Notes under the pieces: generated by a model
The model's input: the letters and a program-made list of their open reading frames with translations, nothing else
Database searches by the model: none
What the model was told of the DNA's origin: nothing
Made by a program: the position numbers and the translations under genes
In this document: positions 42,136 through 51,165 of the stretch, in pieces
Layout: every line of letters begins with the position of its first letter
How positions within the stretch are numbered: the stretch's first letter is position 1
DNA from: Pseudomonas saponiphila
GTDB lineage: Bacteria; Pseudomonadota; Gammaproteobacteria; Pseudomonadales; Pseudomonadaceae
DNA length: 64,000 bases
NCBI RefSeq assembly: GCF_900105185.1
Contig: NZ_FNTJ01000002.1
Coordinates: 930,001-994,000 of the forward strand
Direction of reading: 5' to 3'

Positions 42136-42173
42136 GGGCACGATCCTGTTTACAGGTCGTGCCCTTTGTCTTT
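42136..42173 (+). terminator. Terminator or attenuator between rplI and dnaB
   Basis: The stem GGGCACGA / TCGTGCCC with an 11-nt loop is followed by TTTGTCTTT, 40 bp before the dnaB start. Confidence 0.75.
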
Positions 42174-42212
42174 CTGCTGATCCTGATTTTCACCCCCGAA
42201 TTCCAAGTGGCC

Positions 42213-43610
42213 ATGAACGATATCTCCGCTCCCGAGCAATACGATCTGCAAACCGCCGCCCTGAAGGTGCCGCCGCATTCCATCGAGGCCGAACAGGCCG
42301 TGCTCGGTGGTCTGATGCTGGACAACAACGCCTGGGAACGCGTGTTGGATCAAGTGTCCGACGGCGATTTCTACCGGCATGACCACCGTTTGATCTTCCG
42401 CGCCATCGCCAAGCTGGCCGACCAGAACATGCCGATCGACGTGGTCACTCTGTCCGAGCAGCTGGACAAGGAAGGCCAGACTTCGCAGGTCGGCGGCCTG
42501 GGCTATCTGGGTGAGCTGGCGAAGAACACCCCGTCGGTGGCCAACATCAAGGCCTATGCGCAGATCGTTCGCCAGCGGGCGACCCTGCGCCAGCTGATCG
42601 GCATCAGCACCGAGATCGCCGACAGCGCCTTCAACCCCGAAGGTCGCACCGCCGAGGAGATCCTCGACGAGGCCGAGCGGCAGATCTTCCAGATCGCCGA
42701 AGCGCGGCCCAAGACCGGCGGCCCGGTGGGGGTCAACGAACTGCTGACCAAGGCCATCGACCGCATCGATACCCTGTTCAACACCGACAACGCCATCACC
42801 GGCCTGTCCACCGGCTACACCGACCTCGACGAGAAGACCAGCGGCCTGCAGCCGGCCGACTTGATCATCGTCGCCGGCCGTCCGTCCATGGGTAAGACCA
42901 CCTTCGCCATGAACCTGGTGGAAAACGCGGTACTGCGCAGCGACAAGGCGGTGCTGGTGTACTCCCTGGAGATGCCAGGTGAATCGCTGATCATGCGTAT
43001 GCTGTCTTCCCTGGGCCGCATCGACCAGACCAAGGTCCGTTCAGGCCAGCTGGAAGACGATGACTGGCCGCGCCTGACCTCGGCGGTCAACCTGCTCAAC
43101 GACCGCAAGCTGTTCATCGATGACACCGCGGGCATCAGCCCCTCGGAAATGCGTGCGCGGACCCGGCGCCTAGTGCGCGAGCACGGCGATATCGCCCTGA
43201 TCATGATCGACTACCTGCAGCTGATGCAGATCCCGGGGTCCAGCGGTGACAACCGGACCAACGAGATTTCCGAGATCTCCCGCTCCCTCAAGGCCCTGGC
43301 CAAGGAATTCAACTGCCCGGTGGTAGCCCTGTCCCAGCTCAACCGCTCCCTGGAACAACGTCCCAACAAGCGCCCGGTGAACTCCGACTTGCGGGAATCC
43401 GGAGCGATCGAGCAGGACGCCGACGTGATCATGTTCGTATACCGGGACGAGGTGTATCACCCGGAAACCGAGCACAAGGGCATTGCCGAAATCATCATCG
43501 GCAAGCAGCGGAACGGCCCGATCGGTTTTATCCGCCTGGCGTTCATCGGCAAGTACACCCGCTTCGAGAACCTTGCGCCGGGCAGTTACAACTTCGACGA
43601 CGACGAATAA
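42213..43610 (+). CDS. dnaB: Replicative DNA helicase DnaB
   Basis: DnaB is the hexameric 5'-3' helicase of the replication fork. The 465-residue protein has the N-terminal primase-interacting domain (PPHSIEAEQAVLGGLMLDN) and a RecA-like C-terminal domain with Walker A GRPSMGKTTFAMN near residue 227 and Walker B IALIMIDYLQLM. No intein or insertion is present. ATG 42213 gives the usual MNDISAPEQYDLQTAALKVPP start; longer forms would read through the upstream terminator. Confidence 0.97.
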   Translation: MNDISAPEQYDLQTAALKVPPHSIEAEQAVLGGLMLDNNAWERVLDQVSDGDFYRHDHRLIFRAIAKLADQNMPIDVVTLSEQLDKEGQTSQVGGLGYLGELAKNTPSVANIKAYAQIVRQRATLRQLIGISTEIADSAFNPEGRTAEEILDEAERQIFQIAEARPKTGGPVGVNELLTKAIDRIDTLFNTDNAITGLSTGYTDLDEKTSGLQPADLIIVAGRPSMGKTTFAMNLVENAVLRSDKAVLVYSLEMPGESLIMRMLSSLGRIDQTKVRSGQLEDDDWPRLTSAVNLLNDRKLFIDDTAGISPSEMRARTRRLVREHGDIALIMIDYLQLMQIPGSSGDNRTNEISEISRSLKALAKEFNCPVVALSQLNRSLEQRPNKRPVNSDLRESGAIEQDADVIMFVYRDEVYHPETEHKGIAEIIIGKQRNGPIGFIRLAFIGKYTRFENLAPGSYNFDDDE

Positions 43611-43618
43611 CCCGCCCT

Positions 43619-43643
43619 GTAGGAGCCGGCTTGCCGGCGAAGC
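43619..43643. repeat. Single REP
   Basis: GTAGGAGCCGGCTTGCCGGC is one arm of the REP family, just after dnaB. Confidence 0.7.
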
Positions 43644-43654
43644 GGGCGGCAGCG

Positions 43655-43679
43655 AATTCCGACCATAATGGTCGGAATT
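43655..43679. promoter_or_regulatory. Perfect 12-bp-arm palindrome: dnaB terminator or operator of the ygiQ-type gene
   Basis: AATTCCGACCAT and its exact complement flank a single central A. Followed by GGTTATTTTTT, it could fold as a terminator for dnaB. It also covers the -35 region of the next promoter, so an operator role is equally possible. Confidence 0.55.
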
Positions 43680-43691
43680 GGTTATTTTTTG

Positions 43692-43700
43692 TGCTATATT
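43692..43700 (+). promoter_or_regulatory. Extended -10 promoter of the radical SAM gene
   Basis: TGCTATATT contains an extended -10 element (TG-N-TATATT) about 64 bp before the ATG. No good -35 is visible at the right distance, as is usual for extended -10 promoters; the palindrome lies there instead. Confidence 0.5.
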
Positions 43701-43763
43701 CCGCGCCCGCGAATTTTCCTGATAGCCATCGCGTCCCTATTCAAGCCAACACCGGTCATCGAC

Positions 43764-46061
43764 ATGCAAGCAGCCAAGCCGTTATTTGACTATCCCAAGT
43801 ACTGGGCCGAATGTTTCGGGCCAGCGCCATTCCTGCCCATGAGCAGGGAGGAGATGGATCAGCTCGGCTGGGATTCCTGCGACATCATCATCGTCACCGG
43901 TGATGCCTACGTCGATCACCCGTCATTCGGCATGGCGATCATCGGCCGGCTGCTGGAGTCCCAGGGCTTTCGCGTGGGGATCATTGCCCAGCCCAACTGG
44001 CAGTCCAAAGACGACTTCATGAAGCTCGGCGAACCGAACCTGTTCTTCGGTGTCGCCGCCGGCAACATGGACTCGATGATCAACCGCTACACCGCCGACA
44101 AGAAAGTCCGCTCCGACGACGCCTATACCCCCGGCGGCCTGGCGGGCAAGCGCCCGGACCGCGCCAGCCTGGTGTACAGCCAGCGTTGCAAGGAAGCCTA
44201 CAAGCATGTGCCGATCGTCCTCGGCGGCATCGAAGCCTCCCTGCGCCGCATCGCCCACTACGACTACTGGCAGGACCGGGTGCGCAACTCGATCCTGATC
44301 GACGCCAGCGCCGACATCCTGCTGTACGGCAACGCTGAGCGGGCCATCGTCGAAGTGGCCCAGCGCCTGTCCTATGGCCACAAGATCGAAGACATCACCG
44401 ACGTGCGCGGCACCGCCTTCATCCGCCGCGACACGCCCAAGGACTGGTACGAAGTGGACTCCACCCGTATCGACCGCCCGGGCAAGATCGACAAGATCAT
44501 CAACCCCTACGTCAACACCCAGGACACCGCCGCCTGCGCCATCGAGCAGGAAAAAGGCCCGGCCGAAGATCCCAACGAAGCCAAGGTCGTGCAGATCCTC
44601 GCCAGCCCGCGCATGACCCGGGACAAGACCGTGATCCGCCTGCCGTCCATGGAGAAGGTGCGCAACGATCCGGTCCTGTACGCCCACGCCAACCGCGTGC
44701 TGCACCTGGAAACCAACCCGGGCAACGCCCGTGCCCTGGTGCAGAAACATGGCGAAGTGGACGTGTGGTTCAACCCGCCGCCCATTCCCATGACCACCGA
44801 GGAAATGGACTACGTGTTCGGCATGCCGTATCAGCGCATCCCGCACCCGGCCTATGGCAAGGAAAAGATCCCCGCCTACGAGATGATCCGCTTCTCGGTG
44901 AACATCATGCGTGGCTGCTTCGGCGGCTGTACCTTCTGCTCCATCACCGAGCACGAAGGGCGGATCATCCAGAACCGTTCCGAAGAGTCGATCATTCGCG
45001 AGATCGAAGAAATTCGCGACAAGGTGCCCGGCTTTACCGGGGTGATTTCCGACCTCGGCGGCCCGACCGCGAACATGTACCGCATCGCCTGCAAGAGCCC
45101 GGAAATCGAATCCGCGTGCCGCAAGCCGTCCTGCGTGTTCCCCGGCATCTGCCCGAACCTGAACACCGACCACTCGTCGCTGATCCAGCTGTACCGCAGC
45201 GCCCGCGCCCTGCCCGGGGTGAAGAAGATCCTCATCGCCTCCGGCCTGCGTTACGACCTGGCGGTGGAATCGCCGGAGTACGTCAAGGAGCTGGTGACCC
45301 ACCACGTTGGCGGCTACCTGAAGATCGCCCCGGAACACACCGAGGAAGGCCCGCTCAACCAGATGATGAAGCCGGGCATCGGCACCTATGACCGCTTCAA
45401 GCGCATGTTCGAGAAGTACTCCAAGGAAGCGGGCAAGGAGCAGTACCTGATTCCGTACTTCATCGCTGCCCACCCGGGCACCACCGATGAAGACATGATG
45501 AACCTGGCTTTGTGGCTCAAGGGCAACGGCTTCCGTGCCGACCAGGTGCAGGCGTTCTACCCGTCGCCGATGGCCACCGCCACGGCCATGTACCACTCGG
45601 GCAAGAACCCGCTGCGCAAGGTCACCTACAAGAGCGACGGCGTGACCATCGTCAAGAGCGAGGAGCAGCGCCGCCTGCACAAGGCGTTCCTGCGCTACCA
45701 CGATCCGAAGGGCTGGCCGATGCTGCGCGAGGCTCTGCTGCGCATGGGCCGTGGCGACCTGATCGGCCCGGGCAAGCACCAGCTGATCCCGGCCCACCAA
45801 CCGGCCACCGACAGCTACCAGAGCGCGCGGCGCAAGAACTCGACGCCGGCCGGCAGCCACAAGGTGGCCAAGGAAACCCGGATCCTCACCCAGCACACCG
45901 GCCTGCCACCGCGTGGCAGCGACGGCGGCAATGCCTGGGACAAGCGCGAACAGGCCAAGGCCGCAGCGTTCGCCCGCAACAAGCAGGCCGCCAAGGAGCG
46001 AGCCGACGCTGCCAAGGGCAAAGGCAAGAAGCCGACCCGCAAGCCGGTGGTACCGCGCTAG
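43764..46061 (+). CDS. YgiQ-family radical SAM protein
   Basis: The 765-residue protein has an N-terminal cobalamin-binding-like region (about 30-250) with the YgiQ signature [21 protein letters not shown]. The radical SAM core has the cluster motif CFGGCTFC (Cys-X3-Cys-X2-Cys) near residue 385, and a Lys/Arg-rich tail of about 70 residues follows. The family is widespread in proteobacteria but its reaction is not established. ATG 43764 is chosen because upstream sequence is the promoter region. Confidence 0.9.
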   Translation: MQAAKPLFDYPKYWAECFGPAPFLPMSREEMDQLGWDSCDIIIVTGDAYVDHPSFGMAIIGRLLESQGFRVGIIAQPNWQSKDDFMKLGEPNLFFGVAAGNMDSMINRYTADKKVRSDDAYTPGGLAGKRPDRASLVYSQRCKEAYKHVPIVLGGIEASLRRIAHYDYWQDRVRNSILIDASADILLYGNAERAIVEVAQRLSYGHKIEDITDVRGTAFIRRDTPKDWYEVDSTRIDRPGKIDKIINPYVNTQDTAACAIEQEKGPAEDPNEAKVVQILASPRMTRDKTVIRLPSMEKVRNDPVLYAHANRVLHLETNPGNARALVQKHGEVDVWFNPPPIPMTTEEMDYVFGMPYQRIPHPAYGKEKIPAYEMIRFSVNIMRGCFGGCTFCSITEHEGRIIQNRSEESIIREIEEIRDKVPGFTGVISDLGGPTANMYRIACKSPEIESACRKPSCVFPGICPNLNTDHSSLIQLYRSARALPGVKKILIASGLRYDLAVESPEYVKELVTHHVGGYLKIAPEHTEEGPLNQMMKPGIGTYDRFKRMFEKYSKEAGKEQYLIPYFIAAHPGTTDEDMMNLALWLKGNGFRADQVQAFYPSPMATATAMYHSGKNPLRKVTYKSDGVTIVKSEEQRRLHKAFLRYHDPKGWPMLREALLRMGRGDLIGPGKHQLIPAHQPATDSYQSARRKNSTPAGSHKVAKETRILTQHTGLPPRGSDGGNAWDKREQAKAAAFARNKQAAKERADAAKGKGKKPTRKPVVPR

Positions 46062-46066
46062 ACCGA

Positions 46067-46100
46067 CAAAACGCCAGCCGCCGAGCTGGCGTTTTGCTTT
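46067..46100 (+). terminator. Intrinsic terminator after the radical SAM gene
   Basis: The stem CAAAACGCCAGC / GCTGGCGTTTTG with a 6-nt loop is followed by CTTT, 5 bp after the stop. Confidence 0.8.
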
Positions 46101-46231
46101 CTGGGCGATGGTTTTTTTGCCCGTGGGCGCGCAACAAATCGCCAGGGCTTTGTTAAGGTTGCCGGGTTTTTATCGCCGTAATGCCGGGATGGCTTGAGGC
46201 CATCAGGCAGCTTCCAATCGCCAGACCAAGG

Positions 46232-47173
46232 ATGAATCCCGTGACCAGCTCGTTAGCCGCCATCGGCATGGACTCCAGCCCTTCGCAGTTTCTTGCCCGC
46301 CAACGTATCGAAAGCCAGATCAACCTGCCGCGCCTGTTCGCTGCCATAGACGCCGATCCATCGATTGTCGGCGCCGGGGTGGTGTACATCGATGCCGACT
46401 TCAACGTGGTGACCCTGCGCGAATTCAAGCCGATCTGCAGTATCACGCCCAAGCGCATCATCCTGCGGGAGGCGAAGAAGTACATCGCGCCCCAGCAGTT
46501 CGTCGATCAAGTGAAGAACAACCCCCGGGAATCCCGCCTGGCCACGGAATCGTTCAACACCACGCTGTCCTGCACCGCCGCGGTCATCGGCTGGCTGGTG
46601 GTGTTCAGTGGCAGTATCGCCGTGCCGTTCACCGCCGGCGCCAGCGCCTGGATGGTCGGGCTGGGGGTCACCGTCGCCGCGGCGGGCACCGCCCAGTGCG
46701 CCATCGGTGGCGCCCGGGTGATCAATGAGATCCAGGATCCGGCGGCCAACGACCGCATGGACGACGCCGAGTGGTACAACGCCGTGTCGCCGATCCTCGA
46801 CGGCATCTCGCTGGTGGGCGTCGGCGGTTCGGCGCTGACCACGGTCAAGCTGCTCAAGGCCAGCAAGGCTTCCGGCATCGGCAAAAGCTGGACGCAGTTG
46901 CTCAAGGGCCTGAATCGCCAGGAGCGGGCCAAACTGACCAAGGAGTTGCTCAGCCTGCGCGACCCCAGCCTGACGCCCAAATTGCTCAAGTTGCAGCAAC
47001 GGGCAGGGGGGCTGCCCAAGCGCTACTCGTCGGCGCAGATCAAGCACGCCACCCTGACGCAGATGAAGGATGCCCTGGGCGCCGCCCTGAGCACCGCCGG
47101 CAGTTACAGCTCCGGCAACCTCGGCACGGTGAAGACCCTGGCGGTGGGCCTCTACGAGGAGTTCGACCAGTGA
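46232..47173 (+). CDS. Unrecognised protein with a central Gly/Ala-rich membrane hairpin
   Basis: I do not recognise this 313-residue protein by function. It has no signal peptide. Residues about 1-115 look soluble (a QFLARQRIESQINLPRLFAAIDADPSIVGAGVVYID segment, then VVTLREFKPICSITPKRIILREAKKYI). Residues about 120-175 form two hydrophobic, glycine-rich helices (AAVIGWLVVFSGSIAVPFTAG and WMVGLGVTVAAAGTAQCAIGGA); the rest is basic and helical. It overlaps the next gene, a small polytopic membrane protein, by GTGA. A soluble protein with a glycine-rich hairpin coupled to a small membrane protein resembles pore-forming toxin/immunity pairs; this is only an inference. Confidence 0.75.
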   Translation: MNPVTSSLAAIGMDSSPSQFLARQRIESQINLPRLFAAIDADPSIVGAGVVYIDADFNVVTLREFKPICSITPKRIILREAKKYIAPQQFVDQVKNNPRESRLATESFNTTLSCTAAVIGWLVVFSGSIAVPFTAGASAWMVGLGVTVAAAGTAQCAIGGARVINEIQDPAANDRMDDAEWYNAVSPILDGISLVGVGGSALTTVKLLKASKASGIGKSWTQLLKGLNRQERAKLTKELLSLRDPSLTPKLLKLQQRAGGLPKRYSSAQIKHATLTQMKDALGAALSTAGSYSSGNLGTVKTLAVGLYEEFDQ

Positions 47174-47631
47174 TTGGCGGCGGCCGGATGGGCGAGTTCC
47201 TGGCGCGTTATTTTCCGATTTTCATGCTCACGGTCCTGCTCGGCTGCTTCAGCGCGTCGCTGCTGCTGTCCCTGTGCGGAACCACCTATTGGCGTGGCAT
47301 GGCGCCGGCGCAGCGCGACGACTACTTGCTGCTGGGCCTGTTGCTGCTGATTCCGCTGCTGGTGCTGGGCAACCTGCTGATCGTGCGCGGAGTGGCCTGG
47401 GCGGTGTGGCTGCTGGCCGGCTACTTTCTGGCCTGCCTGCTGCTGGTGGTGCCGATGATCCAGTACCGCCCGCACCAGGGCGTGTACCTGTTCGCCATGC
47501 TCGTGCCGCTGCTCGGCCTGCTGTTGCTCAACAGCCGGCGGTACCGGGAGATGCGTGAGCGCCTGCTGCAGATCCGCCACGAGCGTCGACGCCTGCAGGC
47601 TGCCGCCAAGCAATCGCGCAAGCGCCGTTGA
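47170..47631 (+). CDS. Small four-helix membrane protein coupled to the preceding gene
   Basis: The 153-residue product has four hydrophobic helices (about residues 12-35, 52-75, 78-98, 105-122) and a strongly basic tail of about 30 residues (RREMRERLLQIRHERRR-like). It starts at GTG 47170, overlapping the upstream stop, or at ATG 47188 (147 residues). The family is not known to me. The size and coupling would suit an immunity protein for the upstream product, or an accessory subunit of it. Confidence 0.7.
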   Translation: MIGGGRMGEFLARYFPIFMLTVLLGCFSASLLLSLCGTTYWRGMAPAQRDDYLLLGLLLLIPLLVLGNLLIVRGVAWAVWLLAGYFLACLLLVVPMIQYRPHQGVYLFAMLVPLLGLLLLNSRRYREMRERLLQIRHERRRLQAAAKQSRKRR

Positions 47632-47659
47632 TGTTGACCCGGCCGACCGGTGCATTTTC

Positions 47660-47685
47660 GTGCAATCCCTTGCACAGGGATGCAA
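47660..47685 (+). promoter_or_regulatory. Overlapping TTGCAC dyads upstream of a sigma-54 promoter
   Basis: GTGCAATCCCTTGCAC (47660-47675) is a perfect inverted repeat with 6-bp arms. TTGCACAGGGATGCAA (47670-47685) is a second dyad with 5-bp arms sharing the TTGCAC core, and GGTTGCGC follows at 47687. They lie 64-104 bp before the -24 element, the position expected for an enhancer-binding protein. Confidence 0.5.
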
Positions 47686-47748
47686 CGGTTGCGCGGTTTT
47701 GGTGCTGTACTGCCCCGAGTCGTTGAGCAAACCCCGGGATCTGTGCGC

Positions 47749-47763
47749 TGGCATAAGTCTTGC
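47749..47763 (+). promoter_or_regulatory. Candidate sigma-54 promoter of the transglutaminase/ATP-grasp operon
   Basis: TGGCATAAGTCTTGC matches TGGCAY-R-N4-TTGC at every fixed position with GG-N10-GC spacing. The predicted transcription start near 47775 leaves a short leader with an AGGAGG ribosome site at 47791 and GTG at 47803. Confidence 0.65.
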
Positions 47764-47802
47764 GCGGGTCCATCCACCGCTCAGGCTCGCAGGAGGCACG
47801 CC

Positions 47803-50800
47803 GTGTCGATCCATGTCGCATTGCACCATGTCACGCACTATCGCTACGACCGCGCCGTCGAACTTGGCCCGCAGATCGTCCGCTTGCGCCCGGCGCCCCA
47901 CAGCCGCACGCGAATTCTTGCCTATGCCTTGAAGGTTGAGCCCGAGGGGCATTTCATCAACTGGCAACAGGACCCTCAGGGCAATTACCTGGCGCGTCTG
48001 GTGTTCCCGGAGAAAACCACCGAGCTGCGCATCGAGGTGGACCTGCTGGCGGAAATGGCGGTGTTCAATCCCTTCGATTTTTTCCTCGAGCCCTACGCGC
48101 AGCAGATCCCGTTCAGCTACGCCGCCGATGAGCGGCGGGAGTTGGCGCCCTACCTGGAAACCCTGCCCCTGACCCCGACCTTCCAGGCCTACCTGGAGGC
48201 CATCCCGCGCACGCCACTGCCGACCGTGGATTTTCTGGTGGGCCTGAATCAGCGGCTCAGCGACGACATTGCCTATCTGATCCGCATGGAGCCTGGGGTG
48301 CAGACCCCGGAGCAGACCCTGGTCAAGGCGTCGGGCTCCTGTCGCGACTCGGCCTGGCTGCTGGTGCAGCTGTTGCGCCACCTGGGGCTGGCGGCGCGGT
48401 TCGTCTCCGGCTACCTCATCCAGCTGACCGCGGACGTCAAGGCCCTGGATGGCCCTTCGGGCACCGAAGTGGATTTCACCGACCTGCATGCCTGGTGCGA
48501 GGTCTACCTGCCCGGCGCCGGCTGGATCGGCCTGGACGCCACCTCCGGGCTGTTTGCCGGGGAAGGGCATATTCCCCTGGCCTGCAGCCCCGATCCTTCT
48601 TCAGCTGCGCCCATCAGCGGCCTGGTGGAGCCCTGCGAGTGCCAGTTCAGTCATGCCATGAGTGTCGAGCGGATCTGGGAAGCGCCGCGGGTGACCAAGC
48701 CCTACACCGACGAACAATGGGCGGCGATCCAGGCCCTGGGGCGGCAGATCGACGATGAGCTGCTGGCAGGCGATGTGCGCCTGACCATGGGCGGCGAACC
48801 GACCTTCGTGGCCATCGACGATCCCGACGGCGCCGAATGGAACACCGCAGCCCTGGGACCGAACAAGCGCCGCCTGGCCGGCGAGCTGTTCCAGCGCCTG
48901 CGCCAGCGCTACGCCCCCCAGGGACTGGTGCACTTCGGTCAGGGCAAGTGGTACCCGGGAGAGCAATTGCCGCGCTGGTCGCTGAACGCCTACTGGCGGC
49001 GCGACGGCGTACCGATCTGGCACGACCCTGCCCTGATTGCCGACGAGCACCAGGATTACGCCGCCGATGCGCAGATGGCCGGGCGCTTTCTGGCCACTGT
49101 CGCCGAGCGCCTGAAACTGCCGGCACGCTTCGTGTTCCCTGCCTACGAGGACAATTTCTACTACCTGTGGCGCGAAGGCCGCCTGCCGCTGAACGTCAGC
49201 GCCGAAGACTCGCGGTTGGAGGACGCCCTGGAGCGCCAGCGGCTGCGCAAGGTGTTCAGCCAGGGCCTGGACAAGGTCATCGGCCAGGTGCTGCCCCTGG
49301 CGCGCACGGCCAAGGGCGACCAGTGGCAGAGCGGGCGCTGGTACCTGCGCGACACCCACTGCCGCCTGGTGCCCGGGGATTCGCCCCTGGGCTACCGCTT
49401 GCCCCTGGCATCCCAGCCCTGGGTGACGGCGGCGGAGTACCCCTTCATTCACCCCCAGGATCCGAACCAGGACTTCGCGGAACTGCCGGCCCCGTCGCAA
49501 TTGGCGGATATCGCCGAGGCGGCTGCCGCCCAGGAGCAGGTTCCCGCGATCGACCAATCCGCCGACTGGCTGACCCGCACCGCGTTGTGCGCCGAGGCGC
49601 GGGAAGGGCGCCTGTACCTGTTCATGCCGCCGCTGGAGCGACTGGAGGATTACCTGCAACTGGTCAGCGTGATCGAGGCCACCGCCGCCGAGCTGCAGTG
49701 TCCGGTGCTGCTGGAGGGCTACGAGCCACCGGCGGACCCACGCCTGGGCAATTTCCGGGTGACCCCGGACCCGGGAGTGATCGAGGTCAACGTGCAGCCT
49801 TCGGTGAGTTGGGACGAGCTGGTGGAGCGCACCGAGTTCCTCTACGAGCAGGCGCGGCAGACGCGCCTGACCAGCGAGAAGTTCATGATCGACGGGCGCC
49901 ACACCGGCACCGGCGGCGGCAACCATTTCGTCCTGGGCGGCGCCACCCCGGGGGACTCGCCGTTTCTGCGCCGCCCCGATCTGCTGCGCAGCCTGATCAG
50001 CTACTGGCACAACCACCCATCGCTGTCCTACCTGTTTTCCGGTTTGTTCATCGGCCCCACGTCCCAGGCGCCGAGGGTCGACGAGGCCCGTAACGATGCG
50101 CTCTATGAACTGGAAATTGCCTTCGCGCAGATGCCCGCGCCGGGCGAGGAGTGCGCGCCATGGCAGGTGGATCGGCTGTTGCGCAACCTGCTGATCGATG
50201 TCACCGGCAATACCCACCGCGCCGAGTTCTGCATCGACAAGCTGTATTCGCCGGATGGCGCCACCGGGCGTCTCGGGCTGTTGGAGTTGCGCGCCTTCGA
50301 GATGCCGCCCCATGCGCGCATGAGCCTGGTCCAGCAGTTGCTGCTGCGGGCGCTGGTGGCGCGGTTCTGGCGCGAGCCCTACGCTCCGCCCCGGCTGGCG
50401 CGCTGGGGCACGGAGCTGCACGATCGCTTTCTGCTGCCGCATTTCATCGAGCAGGATTTCGCCGATGTGCTGCAGGAGCTCAAGGCCGCGGGCTATCCGT
50501 TGCAGGCCGAGTGGTTTGCCGCGCACCGGGAGTTTCGCTTTCCCAAGGTGGGCGACTATGCCGTCGCTGGTATCGAGCTGGAGTTGCGCCAGGCCCTGGA
50601 GCCCTGGCATGTGCTGGGAGAAGAGGGGGCGGCCGGGGGCACGGTGCGTTACGTCGACTCCTCGCTGGAGCGCTTGCAGGTCAGGGTCAGCGGGCTGACG
50701 CCCGAGCGCCATGTGCTGACCTGCAACGGCGTGCCGGTGCCCTTGCAGCCCACCGGGCGGGTGGGCGAGTTCGTCGTCGGGGTGCGCTTTCGCGCCTGGC

Positions 50801-51078
50801 AGCCGGCCAACTGCCTGCAGCCGATGATTGCGGTACACGCGCCGTTGGTGTTCGACCTGCTGGATACCTGGATGCAGCGCTCGCTGGGCGGTTGCCAATA
50901 CCATGTGGCCCATCCCGGAGGACGCAACTACGACAGCCTGCCGGTCAATGCCAATGAGGCGGAGAGCCGGCGCATGGCGCGCTTTTTCCGCCACGGCCAC
51001 AGCCCCGGCAGCCTCCGGGCTGCGCCGTCGAGCAGCAACCAGGAAATGCCCATGACCCTGGATTTACGACGCTTTTAG
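47803..51078 (+). CDS. Transglutaminase-DUF2126 (putative amidoligase) fusion protein
   Basis: The 1,091-residue cytoplasmic protein joins two enzymes. Residues about 1-280 are a bacterial-type transglutaminase-like domain with a complete triad: Cys180 (ASGSCRDSAW), His229 (TDLHAWCEV) and Asp245 (GLDATSG). Residues about 320-1090 are the DUF2126 domain (MGGEPTFVAIDDPDG, GKWYPGEQLPRW, DVTGNTHRAEFCIDKLYSPD, LELRAFEMPPHARM), predicted by comparative genomics to be a glutamine-synthetase-like carboxylate-amine ligase. GTG 47803 has a perfect AGGAGG site. The operon continues with an ATP-grasp protein and a second transglutaminase. Substrate and product are unknown. Confidence 0.9.
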   Translation: MSIHVALHHVTHYRYDRAVELGPQIVRLRPAPHSRTRILAYALKVEPEGHFINWQQDPQGNYLARLVFPEKTTELRIEVDLLAEMAVFNPFDFFLEPYAQQIPFSYAADERRELAPYLETLPLTPTFQAYLEAIPRTPLPTVDFLVGLNQRLSDDIAYLIRMEPGVQTPEQTLVKASGSCRDSAWLLVQLLRHLGLAARFVSGYLIQLTADVKALDGPSGTEVDFTDLHAWCEVYLPGAGWIGLDATSGLFAGEGHIPLACSPDPSSAAPISGLVEPCECQFSHAMSVERIWEAPRVTKPYTDEQWAAIQALGRQIDDELLAGDVRLTMGGEPTFVAIDDPDGAEWNTAALGPNKRRLAGELFQRLRQRYAPQGLVHFGQGKWYPGEQLPRWSLNAYWRRDGVPIWHDPALIADEHQDYAADAQMAGRFLATVAERLKLPARFVFPAYEDNFYYLWREGRLPLNVSAEDSRLEDALERQRLRKVFSQGLDKVIGQVLPLARTAKGDQWQSGRWYLRDTHCRLVPGDSPLGYRLPLASQPWVTAAEYPFIHPQDPNQDFAELPAPSQLADIAEAAAAQEQVPAIDQSADWLTRTALCAEAREGRLYLFMPPLERLEDYLQLVSVIEATAAELQCPVLLEGYEPPADPRLGNFRVTPDPGVIEVNVQPSVSWDELVERTEFLYEQARQTRLTSEKFMIDGRHTGTGGGNHFVLGGATPGDSPFLRRPDLLRSLISYWHNHPSLSYLFSGLFIGPTSQAPRVDEARNDALYELEIAFAQMPAPGEECAPWQVDRLLRNLLIDVTGNTHRAEFCIDKLYSPDGATGRLGLLELRAFEMPPHARMSLVQQLLLRALVARFWREPYAPPRLARWGTELHDRFLLPHFIEQDFADVLQELKAAGYPLQAEWFAAHREFRFPKVGDYAVAGIELELRQALEPWHVLGEEGAAGGTVRYVDSSLERLQVRVSGLTPERHVLTCNGVPVPLQPTGRVGEFVVGVRFRAWQPANCLQPMIAVHAPLVFDLLDTWMQRSLGGCQYHVAHPGGRNYDSLPVNANEAESRRMARFFRHGHSPGSLRAAPSSSNQEMPMTLDLRRF

Positions 51079-51165
51079 TCCCGCTGCGACGCCCGCGATA
51101 TAGCCATATCCGGGCGTCATGGCTGTGGGTTAATCTGCCTTTCCCTGCCGTCTGCCGAGTGTTCC

